The notes under the pieces are model-generated. The model searched no databases. It worked only from the letters and a program-made list of their open reading frames with translations, and was not told where the DNA came from. The translations under genes and the position numbers were made by a program. From contig NZ_AOPZ01000043.1 of assembly GCF_000414115.1 (NCBI RefSeq), forward strand, positions 1 to 32,382: a stretch of 32,382 nucleotides of DNA, read 5' to 3'. Below are positions 16,432 to 23,631 of the stretch, one piece after another. This DNA is from Streptomyces aurantiacus JA 4570 (GTDB taxonomy: Bacteria; Actinomycetota; Actinomycetes; Streptomycetales; Streptomycetaceae). Positions within the stretch are counted from its first letter, which is position 1, and the number at the start of each line of letters is the position of its first letter.

Positions 16432-17412
16432 ATGACATGGCTGATCACAGGTGGAGCGGGATATATCGGGGCGCATGTGGCGCGGGTCATGGCCGGGGCC
16501 GGTGAGCGGGTGGTCGTCCTGGACGACGTCTCCTCCGGGATGCCCGAGCGGCTGCCCGCGGACATTCCTCTGATACGGGGCACTTCGCTCGACGGCGAGC
16601 TGGTGCGGCGGGTGCTCGCCGAGCACGCGGTCACGGGTGTGGTGCATCTCGCGGCCCGCAAACAGGTCGGCCAGTCGGTGGAGCAGCCGCTGCGTTACTA
16701 CCGGGAGAACATCGGGGGCCTGACGACGCTCCTGGAGGCGGTGGTGGACGCGGGGGTCGGGCGGTTCGTCTTCTCGTCGTCGGCGGCGGTGTACGGCAAC
16801 CCGCCGGACGCCGAGCTGGTCTCCGAGGACACGCCCTGTGCGCCCGTGAGCCCGTACGGCGAGACGAAGCTGGCCGGCGAGTGGCTGGTGCGGGCGGCGG
16901 GGCGGGCGCACGGGATCACCACGACGTCGCTGCGCTACTTCAACGTGGCGGGCGCCGCGAGCCCCGAGCTCGCCGACACCGGGGTCTACAACGTGATCCC
17001 GATGGTCTTCGACCGCCTCACCCGCGACGAGGCCCCGCGCATCTTCGGCACCGACCACCCCACGCCGGACGGCACCTGCGTGCGCGACTACATCCACGTC
17101 AGCGACCTCGCCGAGGCCCACCTCGCCGCCGCCCGCAGGACGGCCGAGCCGGGCACCGATCTGACGGTGAACATCGGCCGCGGCGAGGGCGTTTCCGTAC
17201 GCGAACTGCTCACCGTGATCGCGGAGGTCACCGGGGACCGGCGCGCGCCCCTCGTCGAGCCGCGCCGCGCGGGTGACGCGCCGCGCGCCGTGGCGGACGC
17301 ACGGCTTGCCGCGAAGGAACTGGGCTTCGCCGCCCGGCGCGGGGTGCGGGAGATGGTGGAGTCCGCGTGGGCGGGCTGGTGCCTGCGCCACCCGGAGGCC
17401 CGCCGCGGCTAG
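16432..17412 (+). CDS. galE: UDP-glucose 4-epimerase-like NAD-dependent epimerase (GalE family)
   Basis: The 326-residue extended short-chain dehydrogenase interconverts UDP-hexoses, probably UDP-Glc/UDP-Gal. It has the NAD-binding GGAGYIG (7-13), the VFSSSAAVYGNP catalytic-serine region (113-124), the catalytic Y142-x3-K146 and the family-typical LRYFNVAGA and RDYIHVSDLA. ATG 16432 has AAGGTGG seven bases upstream; longer in-frame extensions upstream lack this. It is divergent from the CDP-alcohol transferase operon and could supply sugar donors to the GT2 enzyme there. Other substrates are possible, since epimerase specificity is hard to read from sequence. A perfect hairpin follows the stop. 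Confidence 0.92.
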   Translation: MTWLITGGAGYIGAHVARVMAGAGERVVVLDDVSSGMPERLPADIPLIRGTSLDGELVRRVLAEHAVTGVVHLAARKQVGQSVEQPLRYYRENIGGLTTLLEAVVDAGVGRFVFSSSAAVYGNPPDAELVSEDTPCAPVSPYGETKLAGEWLVRAAGRAHGITTTSLRYFNVAGAASPELADTGVYNVIPMVFDRLTRDEAPRIFGTDHPTPDGTCVRDYIHVSDLAEAHLAAARRTAEPGTDLTVNIGRGEGVSVRELLTVIAEVTGDRRAPLVEPRRAGDAPRAVADARLAAKELGFAARRGVREMVESAWAGWCLRHPEARRG

Positions 17413-17432
17413 CACCGCCGGGTGCGCTCACC

Positions 17433-17467
17433 GCTCTGACCTGCGGAACGTTTCCGCAGGTCAGAGC
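17433..17467 (+). terminator. Long perfect hairpin after galE
   Basis: Perfect 16-base arms (GCTCTGACCTGCGGAA and its complement) surround a 3-base loop CGT, 20 bases past the galE stop. There is no T-run. It should insulate the zinc exporter gene from galE read-through. It ends three bases before the Zur-like site, so a regulatory role is also possible. Confidence 0.75.
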
Positions 17468-17470
17468 ATA

Positions 17471-17485
17471 TGACAACGGTTCCCA
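17471..17485 (+). promoter_or_regulatory. Zur-box-like site upstream of the zinc exporter gene
   Basis: TGACAACGGTTCCCA is a 7-1-7 inverted repeat with five of seven matching pairs and fits the actinobacterial Zur pattern TGAnAAC-n-GTTnnCA. It lies 80 bases before the exporter start. A possible -35 (TTGCAG, 17494) follows it. In S. coelicolor, Zur is reported to activate zitB from an upstream site at high zinc; this location fits activation better than repression. Confidence 0.6.
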
Positions 17486-17564
17486 AGAGCATGTTGCAGA
17501 TACCCCCCACCCGTAGTTCACTGTGATCGCGAACATGTGCACCGACGACACGGAGGACCGCACC

Positions 17565-18497
17565 ATGGGGGCTGGACACGACCACGGCCACGCGCCGCCC
17601 GCCCAGGGCACGGCCACGGCCGCCTACAAGGGCCGGCTGCGGATCGCGCTGTCCATCACGCTCACCGTCATGGTGGTGGAGATCGTCGGCGGCATCGTCG
17701 CGGATTCGCTCGCGCTGATCGCGGATGCGACGCACATGGCGACGGACGCGCTCGGCCTCGGCATGGCCCTGTTCGCCATCCACATCGCGAACCGCCCGCC
17801 GAGCGAGAACCGCACCTTCGGCTACGCCCGCGCCGAGATCCTGGCCGCCCTCGCCAACTGTCTGCTGCTCTTCGGCGTCGGCGGATACGTCCTGTACGAG
17901 GCGATCCAGCGGTTCGTCACGCCCGCCGAGACCGAGGGCGGCCTCACCATCGTCTTCGGTCTCATCGGCCTGGTCGCGAACCTCGTCTCGCTGTCGCTGC
18001 TGATGCGCGGCCAGCAGGACAGCCTCAATGTGCGCGGCGCCTTCCTGGAGGTCCTCGCGGACGCGCTCGGCTCGGTGGCGGTGCTCGTCTCGGCCGTGGT
18101 CATCCTGCTCAGCGGCTGGCAGGCGGCGGACCCCATCGCCTCGATCGTCATCGGGCTCATGATCGTCCCGCGCACCTGGAAGCTGCTGCGGGAGACGCTG
18201 AACGTCCTGCTCGAATCGGCGCCCAAGGGCGTCGACATGGCCGAGGTGCGCGCCCACATGCTGGCCCTGCCCGGCGTCGAGGACGTCCACGACCTGCACG
18301 CCTGGACGATCACGTCGGGGATGCCGGTCCTCTCCGCGCACGTCGTCGTGAGCTCCGAGACGCTGTCCGCCATCGGCCACGAGAAGATGCTGCACGAGCT
18401 GCAGGGCTGCCTGGGCGGCCACTTCGACGTCCAGCACTGCACGTTCCAGCTGGAGCCGGGCGGCCACGCGGAGCACGAGCCGAGGCTCTGCCACTGA
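17565..18497 (+). CDS. zitB: Zinc exporter, cation diffusion facilitator (ZitB/CzcD-like)
   Basis: This 310-residue inner-membrane antiporter expels Zn(II) or similar ions in exchange for protons. It has a His-rich N-terminus (GHDHGHAPP), six predicted membrane helices and a cytoplasmic ferredoxin-like C-terminal domain (GVEDVHDLHAWTI). The TM2 metal site is H57-x3-D61. In TM5 the expected His is Glu162, giving E162-x3-D166. I chose ATG 17565 because GGAGGA lies seven bases upstream; GTG 17523 and ATG 17535 are in-frame alternatives but would add a non-conserved extension. A Zur-like site lies upstream. The 3' end has been tandemly duplicated just past the stop. Confidence 0.93.
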   Translation: MGAGHDHGHAPPAQGTATAAYKGRLRIALSITLTVMVVEIVGGIVADSLALIADATHMATDALGLGMALFAIHIANRPPSENRTFGYARAEILAALANCLLLFGVGGYVLYEAIQRFVTPAETEGGLTIVFGLIGLVANLVSLSLLMRGQQDSLNVRGAFLEVLADALGSVAVLVSAVVILLSGWQAADPIASIVIGLMIVPRTWKLLRETLNVLLESAPKGVDMAEVRAHMLALPGVEDVHDLHAWTITSGMPVLSAHVVVSSETLSAIGHEKMLHELQGCLGGHFDVQHCTFQLEPGGHAEHEPRLCH

Positions 18498-18532
18498 GGG
18501 CCTCTGCCACTGAGGAGGCTCTGCCACTGAGG
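18482..18532 (+). repeat. Triple tandem repeat over the zitB stop codon
   Basis: Three units sharing CTCTGCCACTGAGG, with 16-17 base spacing, begin in the last zitB codons (Leu-Cys-His-stop) and continue past the stop. Each unit carries its own in-phase or out-of-phase TGA. This looks like replication slippage of the gene end. No function is evident. Confidence 0.8.
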
Positions 18533-18579
18533 TAAAGTGGTACGCGATCTTTGAGGACACGAGTGCAGGAGGTGGGTTG

Positions 18580-18648
18580 ATGACTGTCGCGGTAGGCGCT
18601 GCCACGCGCGGCGACATGTGCATCCCCGCATCCCGGGCCCACGGCTGA
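18580..18648 (+). CDS. Possible leader peptide, 22 aa, upstream of the methyltransferase-GNAT gene
   Basis: ATG 18580 is preceded by an excellent AGGAGGTGGG site and opens a 22-codon ORF ending TGA at 18648, 43 bases before the next gene. The peptide has no membrane segment and ends DMCIPASRAHG, with a single Cys. GGGCCC blocks at 18635 (within its 3' end) and 18663 can pair, and the second lies near the downstream start, so translation of the leader could affect access to it (inference). The strong ribosome binding site is the main evidence; downstream signals are much weaker. A TAAAGT at 18533 may be part of a -10 box. Confidence 0.5.
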   Translation: MTVAVGAATRGDMCIPASRAHG

Positions 18649-18691
18649 CCTTTCGCTCGGCCGGGCCCTCTCACTCAAAGGGTTTCCTCCG

Positions 18692-19975
18692 TTGACTCAG
18701 AAGTCGACTCAGAACGCGATCACCGACGCCTTCTTCTCCCTGCACCACGGCCTGCCGCGGCAGGGTCCCGGCTCCGACGCCACCACCCGCGCGCTGCTCG
18801 CCCTCGCCGGTGAGCTGCCCGCCCGTCCGCGCGTGCTCGACCTGGGCTGCGGCCCCGGCCGGTCCGCCCTGCTGCTCGCCGCGGAGGCGGGCGCCGAGGT
18901 CGCGGCCGTCGATCTGCACGAGCCGTTCCTCGCCGAACTGCGCGCGGCGGCGGACGCCCGCGGGCTCGCCGACTCCGTGCACACCGTCCGCGCGGACATG
19001 GGGGAACTCCCCTACGCGGACGGCTCGTTCGACCTGATCTGGGCCGAGAGCTCGGTCTACAGCATCGGCTTCGACACCGCCCTCGACGCCTGGCGGCGAC
19101 TGCTCGCCCCCGGCGGGACGCTCGTCGTCACCGAGTGCGAGTGGACCACCGACGCCCCGTCCGAGGAGGCGCGCGCCTTCTGGGACGCGCACTACCCGCT
19201 GCGCGCCCCCGAGGAGAACACCCGCGCCGCGCTCGCCGCCGGGTACGCGGTGCTCGGCACGGTGTCCCAGCCGGAGTCCGACTGGGACGAGTACTACGGC
19301 CCGCTCGGCGCCCGCGCGGACGCGGCCGACCCCGGGGCGCCCGGCATGGCCGAGGCCCTGGCCGCCACCCGCGCGGAGCTCGCCATGCGCCGGGAGCACG
19401 GCGCGGAGTACGGGTACAGGGGCTACGCCCTGCGCCCGGCGGGCGACGGCTGGCGCACCCGGCCCGAGGCGGCGTCCGGCGCCGACCGCGCGGCCGTGCA
19501 CGCCGTGAACGCCGCCGCCTTCGAGACACCGGCCGAGGCCGACCTCGTGGACGCCCTTCGCGAGGACCCCGCGGCCTGGCTCGACGGGCTCTCGTACGTC
19601 GCCGAGACCGCGACCGGGGAGGTCGCGGCGCACGCCCTGATCACCCGCTGCCACGTGGACGGCGCCCCGGCCCTGTGCCTGGCGCCCGTGGCCGTGCTGC
19701 CGGCGCATCAGGGAACGGGCGCCGGTTCGGCGGTCGTGCGCGCCGTGCTGCGCGCCGCACGCGCCCGTGGCGAGCACCTGGTGCTCGTGCTCGGGCACCC
19801 GGACTACTATCCGCGGTTCGGTTTCACCCCGGCGTCGGCCTACGGAATCCGGCCAAGTTTCGAGGTGCCGGACGAGGCCATGATGGCCCTCGCCCTGGCG
19901 GGGCCGCCCGGAGCCGGTGATTCCGGGCCGCTGCCGCGCGGCACGATCACGTACCCGGCGGCCTTCGGAGTCTGA
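18692..19975 (+). CDS. SAM-dependent methyltransferase fused to a GNAT N-acetyltransferase
   Basis: The 427-residue protein has two domains. Residues ~1-250 form a class I methyltransferase: SAM motif I VLDLGCGPGRSALLL (48-62), an acidic strand end AVDLHEP, and a motif IV-like FDLIWAESSVYSIGF. Residues ~265-427 form a GNAT domain of the YhbS type, with acetyl-CoA loop QGTGAGSAVV and the terminal LVLVLGHPDYYPRFGFTPA. Substrates are unknown. TTG 18692 follows AAAGGG at about ten bases; no better start is visible. It lies behind a possible leader peptide and ends before a strong terminator, so it is probably monocistronic. The two activities may modify the same small molecule or protein (inference). 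Confidence 0.88.
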   Translation: MTQKSTQNAITDAFFSLHHGLPRQGPGSDATTRALLALAGELPARPRVLDLGCGPGRSALLLAAEAGAEVAAVDLHEPFLAELRAAADARGLADSVHTVRADMGELPYADGSFDLIWAESSVYSIGFDTALDAWRRLLAPGGTLVVTECEWTTDAPSEEARAFWDAHYPLRAPEENTRAALAAGYAVLGTVSQPESDWDEYYGPLGARADAADPGAPGMAEALAATRAELAMRREHGAEYGYRGYALRPAGDGWRTRPEAASGADRAAVHAVNAAAFETPAEADLVDALREDPAAWLDGLSYVAETATGEVAAHALITRCHVDGAPALCLAPVAVLPAHQGTGAGSAVVRAVLRAARARGEHLVLVLGHPDYYPRFGFTPASAYGIRPSFEVPDEAMMALALAGPPGAGDSGPLPRGTITYPAAFGV

Positions 19976-20002
19976 TCCCGGCGGCGTCCGGGAGCCTCGC
20001 CG

Positions 20003-20032
20003 TGTCCCGTCCCCGCCGTCGGGGACGGGACA
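20003..20032 (+). terminator. Perfect hairpin after the methyltransferase-GNAT gene
   Basis: Thirteen-base arms (TGTCCCGTCCCCG and complement) enclose a 4-base loop CCGT. An outer pair GGGAGCC/GGCTCCC (19990 and 20038) extends the structure. No T-run follows, as is common in Streptomyces terminators. It lies between the fusion gene and idi. Confidence 0.75.
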
Positions 20033-20109
20033 TGCGGGGCTCCCGGAGTGCCGGGTGTGCCGGTCTCGTACGGCAGACTTGAGATCCGAGACCGAAGCGA
20101 AGGATGGGT

Positions 20110-20703
20110 ATGCCGATCACACCTGCCACCGCGGCGAACAGCTCGCCGAACGGCACCGGAGAAACTATCTTGCTCGAACTCGTCGACGAGGACGGCAGGA
20201 CGATCGGCACGGCGGAGAAGCTCGCCGCCCATCAGGCGCCCGGGCAGCTGCACCGGGCGTTCTCCGTCTTCCTCTTCGACGAGCAGGGCCGGCTGCTGCT
20301 CCAGCAGCGGGCGCTCGGCAAGTACCACTCCCCCGGCGTCTGGTCCAACACCTGCTGCGGCCATCCGTATCCGGGCGAGGCGCCGTTCGCGGCCGCCGCC
20401 CGGCGCACCTTCGAGGAGCTCGGCGTCTCGCCGTCGCTGCTCGCCGAGGCGGGCACCGTGCGCTACAACCACCCGGACCCGGAGTCGGGCCTGGTGGAGC
20501 AGGAGTTCAACCACCTCTTCGTGGGGATGGTGCAGGCCGAGCTGCGCCCGGACCCCACCGAGGTCGGCGAGACGGCGTTCGTCACGGCCGGGGAGCTGGC
20601 GGAGCGGCACGCGAAGGGGCCGTTCTCGGCGTGGTTCATGACGGTCCTGGACGCGGCGCGGCCCGCCATCAAGGAGCTGACGGGGCCGGGCGCGGGCTGG
20701 TAG
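20110..20703 (+). CDS. idi: Isopentenyl-diphosphate delta-isomerase, type 1
   Basis: Idi interconverts IPP and DMAPP, balancing precursors for prenyl synthases. The 197-residue Nudix-fold protein has metal ligands H41 and H48 (KLAAHQAPGQLHRAF), the catalytic Cys83 in SNTCCGHP, a Nudix-like AAARRTFEELG and the catalytic Glu132 in EQEFNHLF. I chose ATG 20110 (MPITPA) because AAGG lies at good spacing; the ATG six bases earlier touches the same site. It is not in the hopanoid operon but lies within 12 kb of it, and probably serves that pathway along with other isoprenoid routes. It is convergent with the next gene. Confidence 0.97.
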   Translation: MPITPATAANSSPNGTGETILLELVDEDGRTIGTAEKLAAHQAPGQLHRAFSVFLFDEQGRLLLQQRALGKYHSPGVWSNTCCGHPYPGEAPFAAAARRTFEELGVSPSLLAEAGTVRYNHPDPESGLVEQEFNHLFVGMVQAELRPDPTEVGETAFVTAGELAERHAKGPFSAWFMTVLDAARPAIKELTGPGAGW

Positions 20704-20739
20704 ACGGGGCCCGCCGGGCGGGCTCGTGGCCCGCGGGTC

Positions 20740-21216
20740 TCAGACCCCGTTCGGCTTCAGGGGCAGGGCCGCCCAGATGACCTTGCCCCCGCTCGCCGTG
20801 TGCTCGACGTCGCAGGCGCCGCCCGCCTCCTGGGTGATCTCGCGGACCAGGAGCAGGCCGCGCCCGCCGGTCTGGCCGTAGTCGGCCACCAGGGCCGTCG
20901 GGCGGTAGGGGTGGTTGTCCTCCACGGAGACCCGCACCCACTCGGCGCCCACCGCGATCTCCACGGCGAGCATCGGCGACAGCAGCGCCGCGTGCCGGAC
21001 GGCGTTGGTGACGAGCTCGGAGACGATCAGCAGCAGTCCCTGCACCAGCTCGTCCGGCGCCGGCACGCCCTGGCGCGCGAGCAGGTCGCGCACCGCGTGC
21101 CGGGCCTGCGGCACCGAGGCGTCGACGGCCGGGGCCGTGAACCGCCACACGCCCTCGTACGGCACGTGCCCACCGCCCCCGGGGAGCGGGTCCGACCCTC
21201 TCCCGTCGTTGCCCAT
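20740..21216 (-). CDS. Anti-sigma-factor-type ATP-binding protein (HATPase_c_2)
   Basis: The 158-residue protein is a GHKL ATPase domain alone, like RsbW/SpoIIAB-type serine kinases that are very numerous in Streptomyces. The N-box ELVTNAVRHA, the G1-type VEDNHPYRP and the G2 region GGRGLLLVREI are visible. There is no kinase dimerisation or membrane domain. Partner sigma or anti-anti-sigma genes are not adjacent, so the target is unknown. I chose ATG 21216; GTG 21252 in the same frame is possible. The 129-base upstream gap contains a small hairpin (CTGAC/GTCAG, 21292-21306) and a widely spaced CGATAGTC/GACTATCG pair (21240 and 21308), with no clear promoter. Confidence 0.85.
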   Translation of the reverse strand: MGNDGRGSDPLPGGGGHVPYEGVWRFTAPAVDASVPQARHAVRDLLARQGVPAPDELVQGLLLIVSELVTNAVRHAALLSPMLAVEIAVGAEWVRVSVEDNHPYRPTALVADYGQTGGRGLLLVREITQEAGGACDVEHTASGGKVIWAALPLKPNGV

Positions 21217-21345
21217 CGCCCGGTCCCCGCCCTCGCGCTCGATAGTCACCACACGTCGAGTGTTGGTAACGCACTGGTCCGTACCGCGCTACTGACCAGA
21301 AGTCAGCGACTATCGACGGGAATTGATCGCGCTCGCATGCCGCCG

Positions 21346-22047
21346 TCAGTTGGGCGACTGCTCCTGCCCTTCTTGTTCTACCTTCAAGGGTTCTTCAGCT
21401 TGTACGGCTTCGGGGTCCCGTGCGCCGTCGGGCGTGACCATGCTGATGAGGCGCCGGCCGCCGATCGCCGTCGCGACCAGGCCGAGCCCGTCGAAGAGCA
21501 GCGCGAGGGAGAAGAACGTACCGATGACGTACTGGCTGCTGCTCGGCCACGAGGCGAGCACCAGCACGGCCAGGAGCACGCCGAAGGCGCCCTGCAGCAG
21601 CGTCACGGCCATCTGCGGGCCGCGCACCACCAGGCTGCCGACGAGCCGGAACACCCCGCCGGTGAGGAAGAGCAGCGCCGCGAACATCGTCAGCGCCTCC
21701 GCCGCCACATCGGGTCTGCGGATCACGACCACACCCGCCGCCAGGTTCAGCGCGGCCACCACCACCCCCAGCCAGAAGAAGTTCGATCCGCGCGACTGCA
21801 CCGCGTGCAGCAGCCCGACGATGCCGCCCACCAGGAGCAGCCAGCCGAACAGCAGCATCGAGGTGAGCGTGGCGAACCCCGCGTACACGATGCCGACGAT
21901 CCCGCCGAGGGCGAGGATCGCGCCGAGCAGGGCGAGCCAGCCGAGACTGCGCCTGAGCCTGGCCCCCTGGTCCGCGGGGCCGGTCCCCTGGTCGACGGTG
22001 CCGGGACCGCCGGAACCGGCCTGCTTGTGCCTGCCCATGAAACCCAT
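21346..22047 (-). CDS. DUF308 / HdeD-family membrane protein
   Basis: A 233-residue integral membrane protein with a short basic N-terminus, six hydrophobic helices between about residues 35 and 190 (for example LGWLALLGAILALGGIVGIVY) and an acidic, Glu-rich cytoplasmic tail. The repeated three-helix layout is typical of DUF308 proteins. E. coli HdeD is linked to acid resistance, but the role in actinobacteria is unknown. ATG 22047 has GGAGG seven bases upstream. It is divergent from the crotonase gene across 75 bases. Confidence 0.85.
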   Translation of the reverse strand: MGFMGRHKQAGSGGPGTVDQGTGPADQGARLRRSLGWLALLGAILALGGIVGIVYAGFATLTSMLLFGWLLLVGGIVGLLHAVQSRGSNFFWLGVVVAALNLAAGVVVIRRPDVAAEALTMFAALLFLTGGVFRLVGSLVVRGPQMAVTLLQGAFGVLLAVLVLASWPSSSQYVIGTFFSLALLFDGLGLVATAIGGRRLISMVTPDGARDPEAVQAEEPLKVEQEGQEQSPN

Positions 22048-22122
22048 CGAGCGCCTCCGTCCGCCGTGCGAAGCCGCCCCTTCTTGATCGTACGTTCGGT
22101 GGGTGCGGATAGCATCCGGCGC

Positions 22123-22875
22123 ATGGAGCCCCAGCTTCGGCAGGCCGTCGCCGACGGCGTCGCCACTGTCGTCATCGACCATCCGGCCAAGCGCAACGCC
22201 ATGACGGCGGACATGTGGCGCGCGCTGCCGCCGCTGCTCGCGGCGCTCGCCGCCGACCCCGCCGTGCGGACGCTGGTCCTCACCGGTGCCGGGGACACGT
22301 TCTGCGCGGGCGCGGACATCTCCTCGCTGCGCGCGGAGCCCGGCCGCGCCCAGGAGCTCGCGGTGCGGGCCGAGGAGGCGCTGGCGGCGTTCCCCAAGCC
22401 GACGCTCGCGGCGGTGCGCGGGTACTGCGTGGGCGGCGGCTGCCAGTTGGCGGCGGCCTGCGACCTGCGGTTCGCCGACGCAGGCGCGGCGTTCGCGGTC
22501 ACACCGGCGAAGCTGGGCATCGTCTATCCGGCGTCGACGACGCGGCGTCTGGTGGCTCTCGTGGGCCCTTCGACCGCCAAGTACCTGCTGTTCTCCGGCG
22601 AGTCGATCGACGCGGCGCGGGCGCTGCGCAGCGGGCTCGTGGACGAGGTGCTGCCCGCCGGTGAACTCGACGCGCGCGTCAAGGAGTTCACGCGGATCCT
22701 GGCCTCGCGCTCGCTGCTCACGCAGGCGGCGGCGAAGGAGTTCGCGGGCGGTGCGGAAGGCCGGGAGGCCCACTGGGCCGAGCAGACGCGGGCGAGCGGC
22801 GACACCGCCGAGGGTGTCGCCGCCTTCCTGGAGCGCAGGCAGCCGCGCTTCGCCTGGACGCCGCCGGAGCGGTAG
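22123..22875 (+). CDS. Enoyl-CoA hydratase/isomerase (crotonase) family protein
   Basis: The 250-residue protein has the crotonase fold: oxyanion-hole segments GDTFCAGADISSL (~57-69) and GYCVGGGCQLAAACDLRFAD. The two glutamates that catalyse hydration in rat ECH-1 appear absent. The first is Ala in TPAKLGIVYP where PE is usual. The second aligns with Tyr in TAKYLLFSG. It may therefore be an isomerase, hydrolase or decarboxylase rather than a hydratase. ATG 22123 has no ribosome binding site; TTGATC (22084) and GATAGC (22108), 18 bases apart, could drive a nearly leaderless transcript (weak). The neighbours do not indicate a fatty-acid operon. Confidence 0.88.
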   Translation: MEPQLRQAVADGVATVVIDHPAKRNAMTADMWRALPPLLAALAADPAVRTLVLTGAGDTFCAGADISSLRAEPGRAQELAVRAEEALAAFPKPTLAAVRGYCVGGGCQLAAACDLRFADAGAAFAVTPAKLGIVYPASTTRRLVALVGPSTAKYLLFSGESIDAARALRSGLVDEVLPAGELDARVKEFTRILASRSLLTQAAAKEFAGGAEGREAHWAEQTRASGDTAEGVAAFLERRQPRFAWTPPER

Positions 22876-22887
22876 CGGCCCGCCGGG

Positions 22888-23568
22888 TTACGCCGGTCGG
22901 CCGGCCTCGGCCCCCTCCGGCGCCGCGCCCGACTCCTCGTCGTTGAATCGGCTGCGGTCGCGGAACATGCTGACGAGGTGGGCCGGCGCCTTCTCCGGGG
23001 ATCCGGCGTCGTAGGGCGGCTGGGGGTCGTACTCGATCATCAGCTGGACGGTCTGGGCCCGTTCGTCGCCCGCGATCCGGCCGACGAGCGCGAGACCCAT
23101 GTCGATGCCGGCGGACACCCCGGCCGCCGTCACGTACTTGCCGTCGAAGACCACCCGCTGCCCCGTGGAGCGCGTGCCGAGCCGGTCCAGTTCCTCCAGG
23201 GCCAGCCAGTGCGAGGTCGCCGAGCGGCCCTTCAGGAGTCCGGCGGCGGCGAGCGCCAGCGAGCCGGTGCACACGGACGTCGTCCAGGTGCTGGTGGTGT
23301 CGGCGGTGCGCAGCCAGCCGAGCAGCGACTCGTTCTCCATCTGGTCGCTCTGTCCGGGGCCGCCGGGGACCACCACGATGTCCGGGTGCGACACCTCGTC
23401 GAAGGTCTTGTCGGCGACGAGGGCGAGCCGGCCGCTGTCGTCACGCACGGTCCCGGCCCGCTCGGCGACGAAGACGACCTCGGCGTCCGGGATGCCACCC
23501 AGTGTCTGGTACGGGCCGATGGCGTCCAGGGCGGTGAAGCGTTCGTACAGGGCGATGGCGATCTGCAT
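22888..23568 (-). CDS. DJ-1/PfpI family protein (isonitrile-hydratase-like)
   Basis: A 226-residue class I glutamine amidotransferase-like protein with the nucleophile elbow SVCTGSLALAAAGLL (Cys100) and a nearby His120. The order IALYERFTALDAIGPYQTL at the N-terminus matches the GlxA/InhA-type subgroup, which includes isonitrile hydratase of Pseudomonas. Activity here is unproven. ATG 23568 has GAGGAG six bases upstream. It follows a GlxA-type regulator by 63 bases on the same strand, so the two are probably co-expressed and share a DJ-1 fold. The C-terminal ~30 residues are Glu/Ala/Gly-rich and likely disordered. The stop is TAA, unusual for this GC content. Confidence 0.88.
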   Translation of the reverse strand: MQIAIALYERFTALDAIGPYQTLGGIPDAEVVFVAERAGTVRDDSGRLALVADKTFDEVSHPDIVVVPGGPGQSDQMENESLLGWLRTADTTSTWTTSVCTGSLALAAAGLLKGRSATSHWLALEELDRLGTRSTGQRVVFDGKYVTAAGVSAGIDMGLALVGRIAGDERAQTVQLMIEYDPQPPYDAGSPEKAPAHLVSMFRDRSRFNDEESGAAPEGAEAGRPA

Positions 23569-23631
23569 GCGGACTCCTCGAAGGTGGGCCGGAAGTGGGC
23601 CGAAAGCGGGTCAGAGGGGGGCAGGAGGGGG

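Noticed and set aside
20704..20739. Hairpin between idi and the convergent ATPase gene
   Set aside because: GCCCG/CGGGC pairs exist, but the 36-base gap is so GC-rich that short stems are expected by chance; no T-run on either strand.
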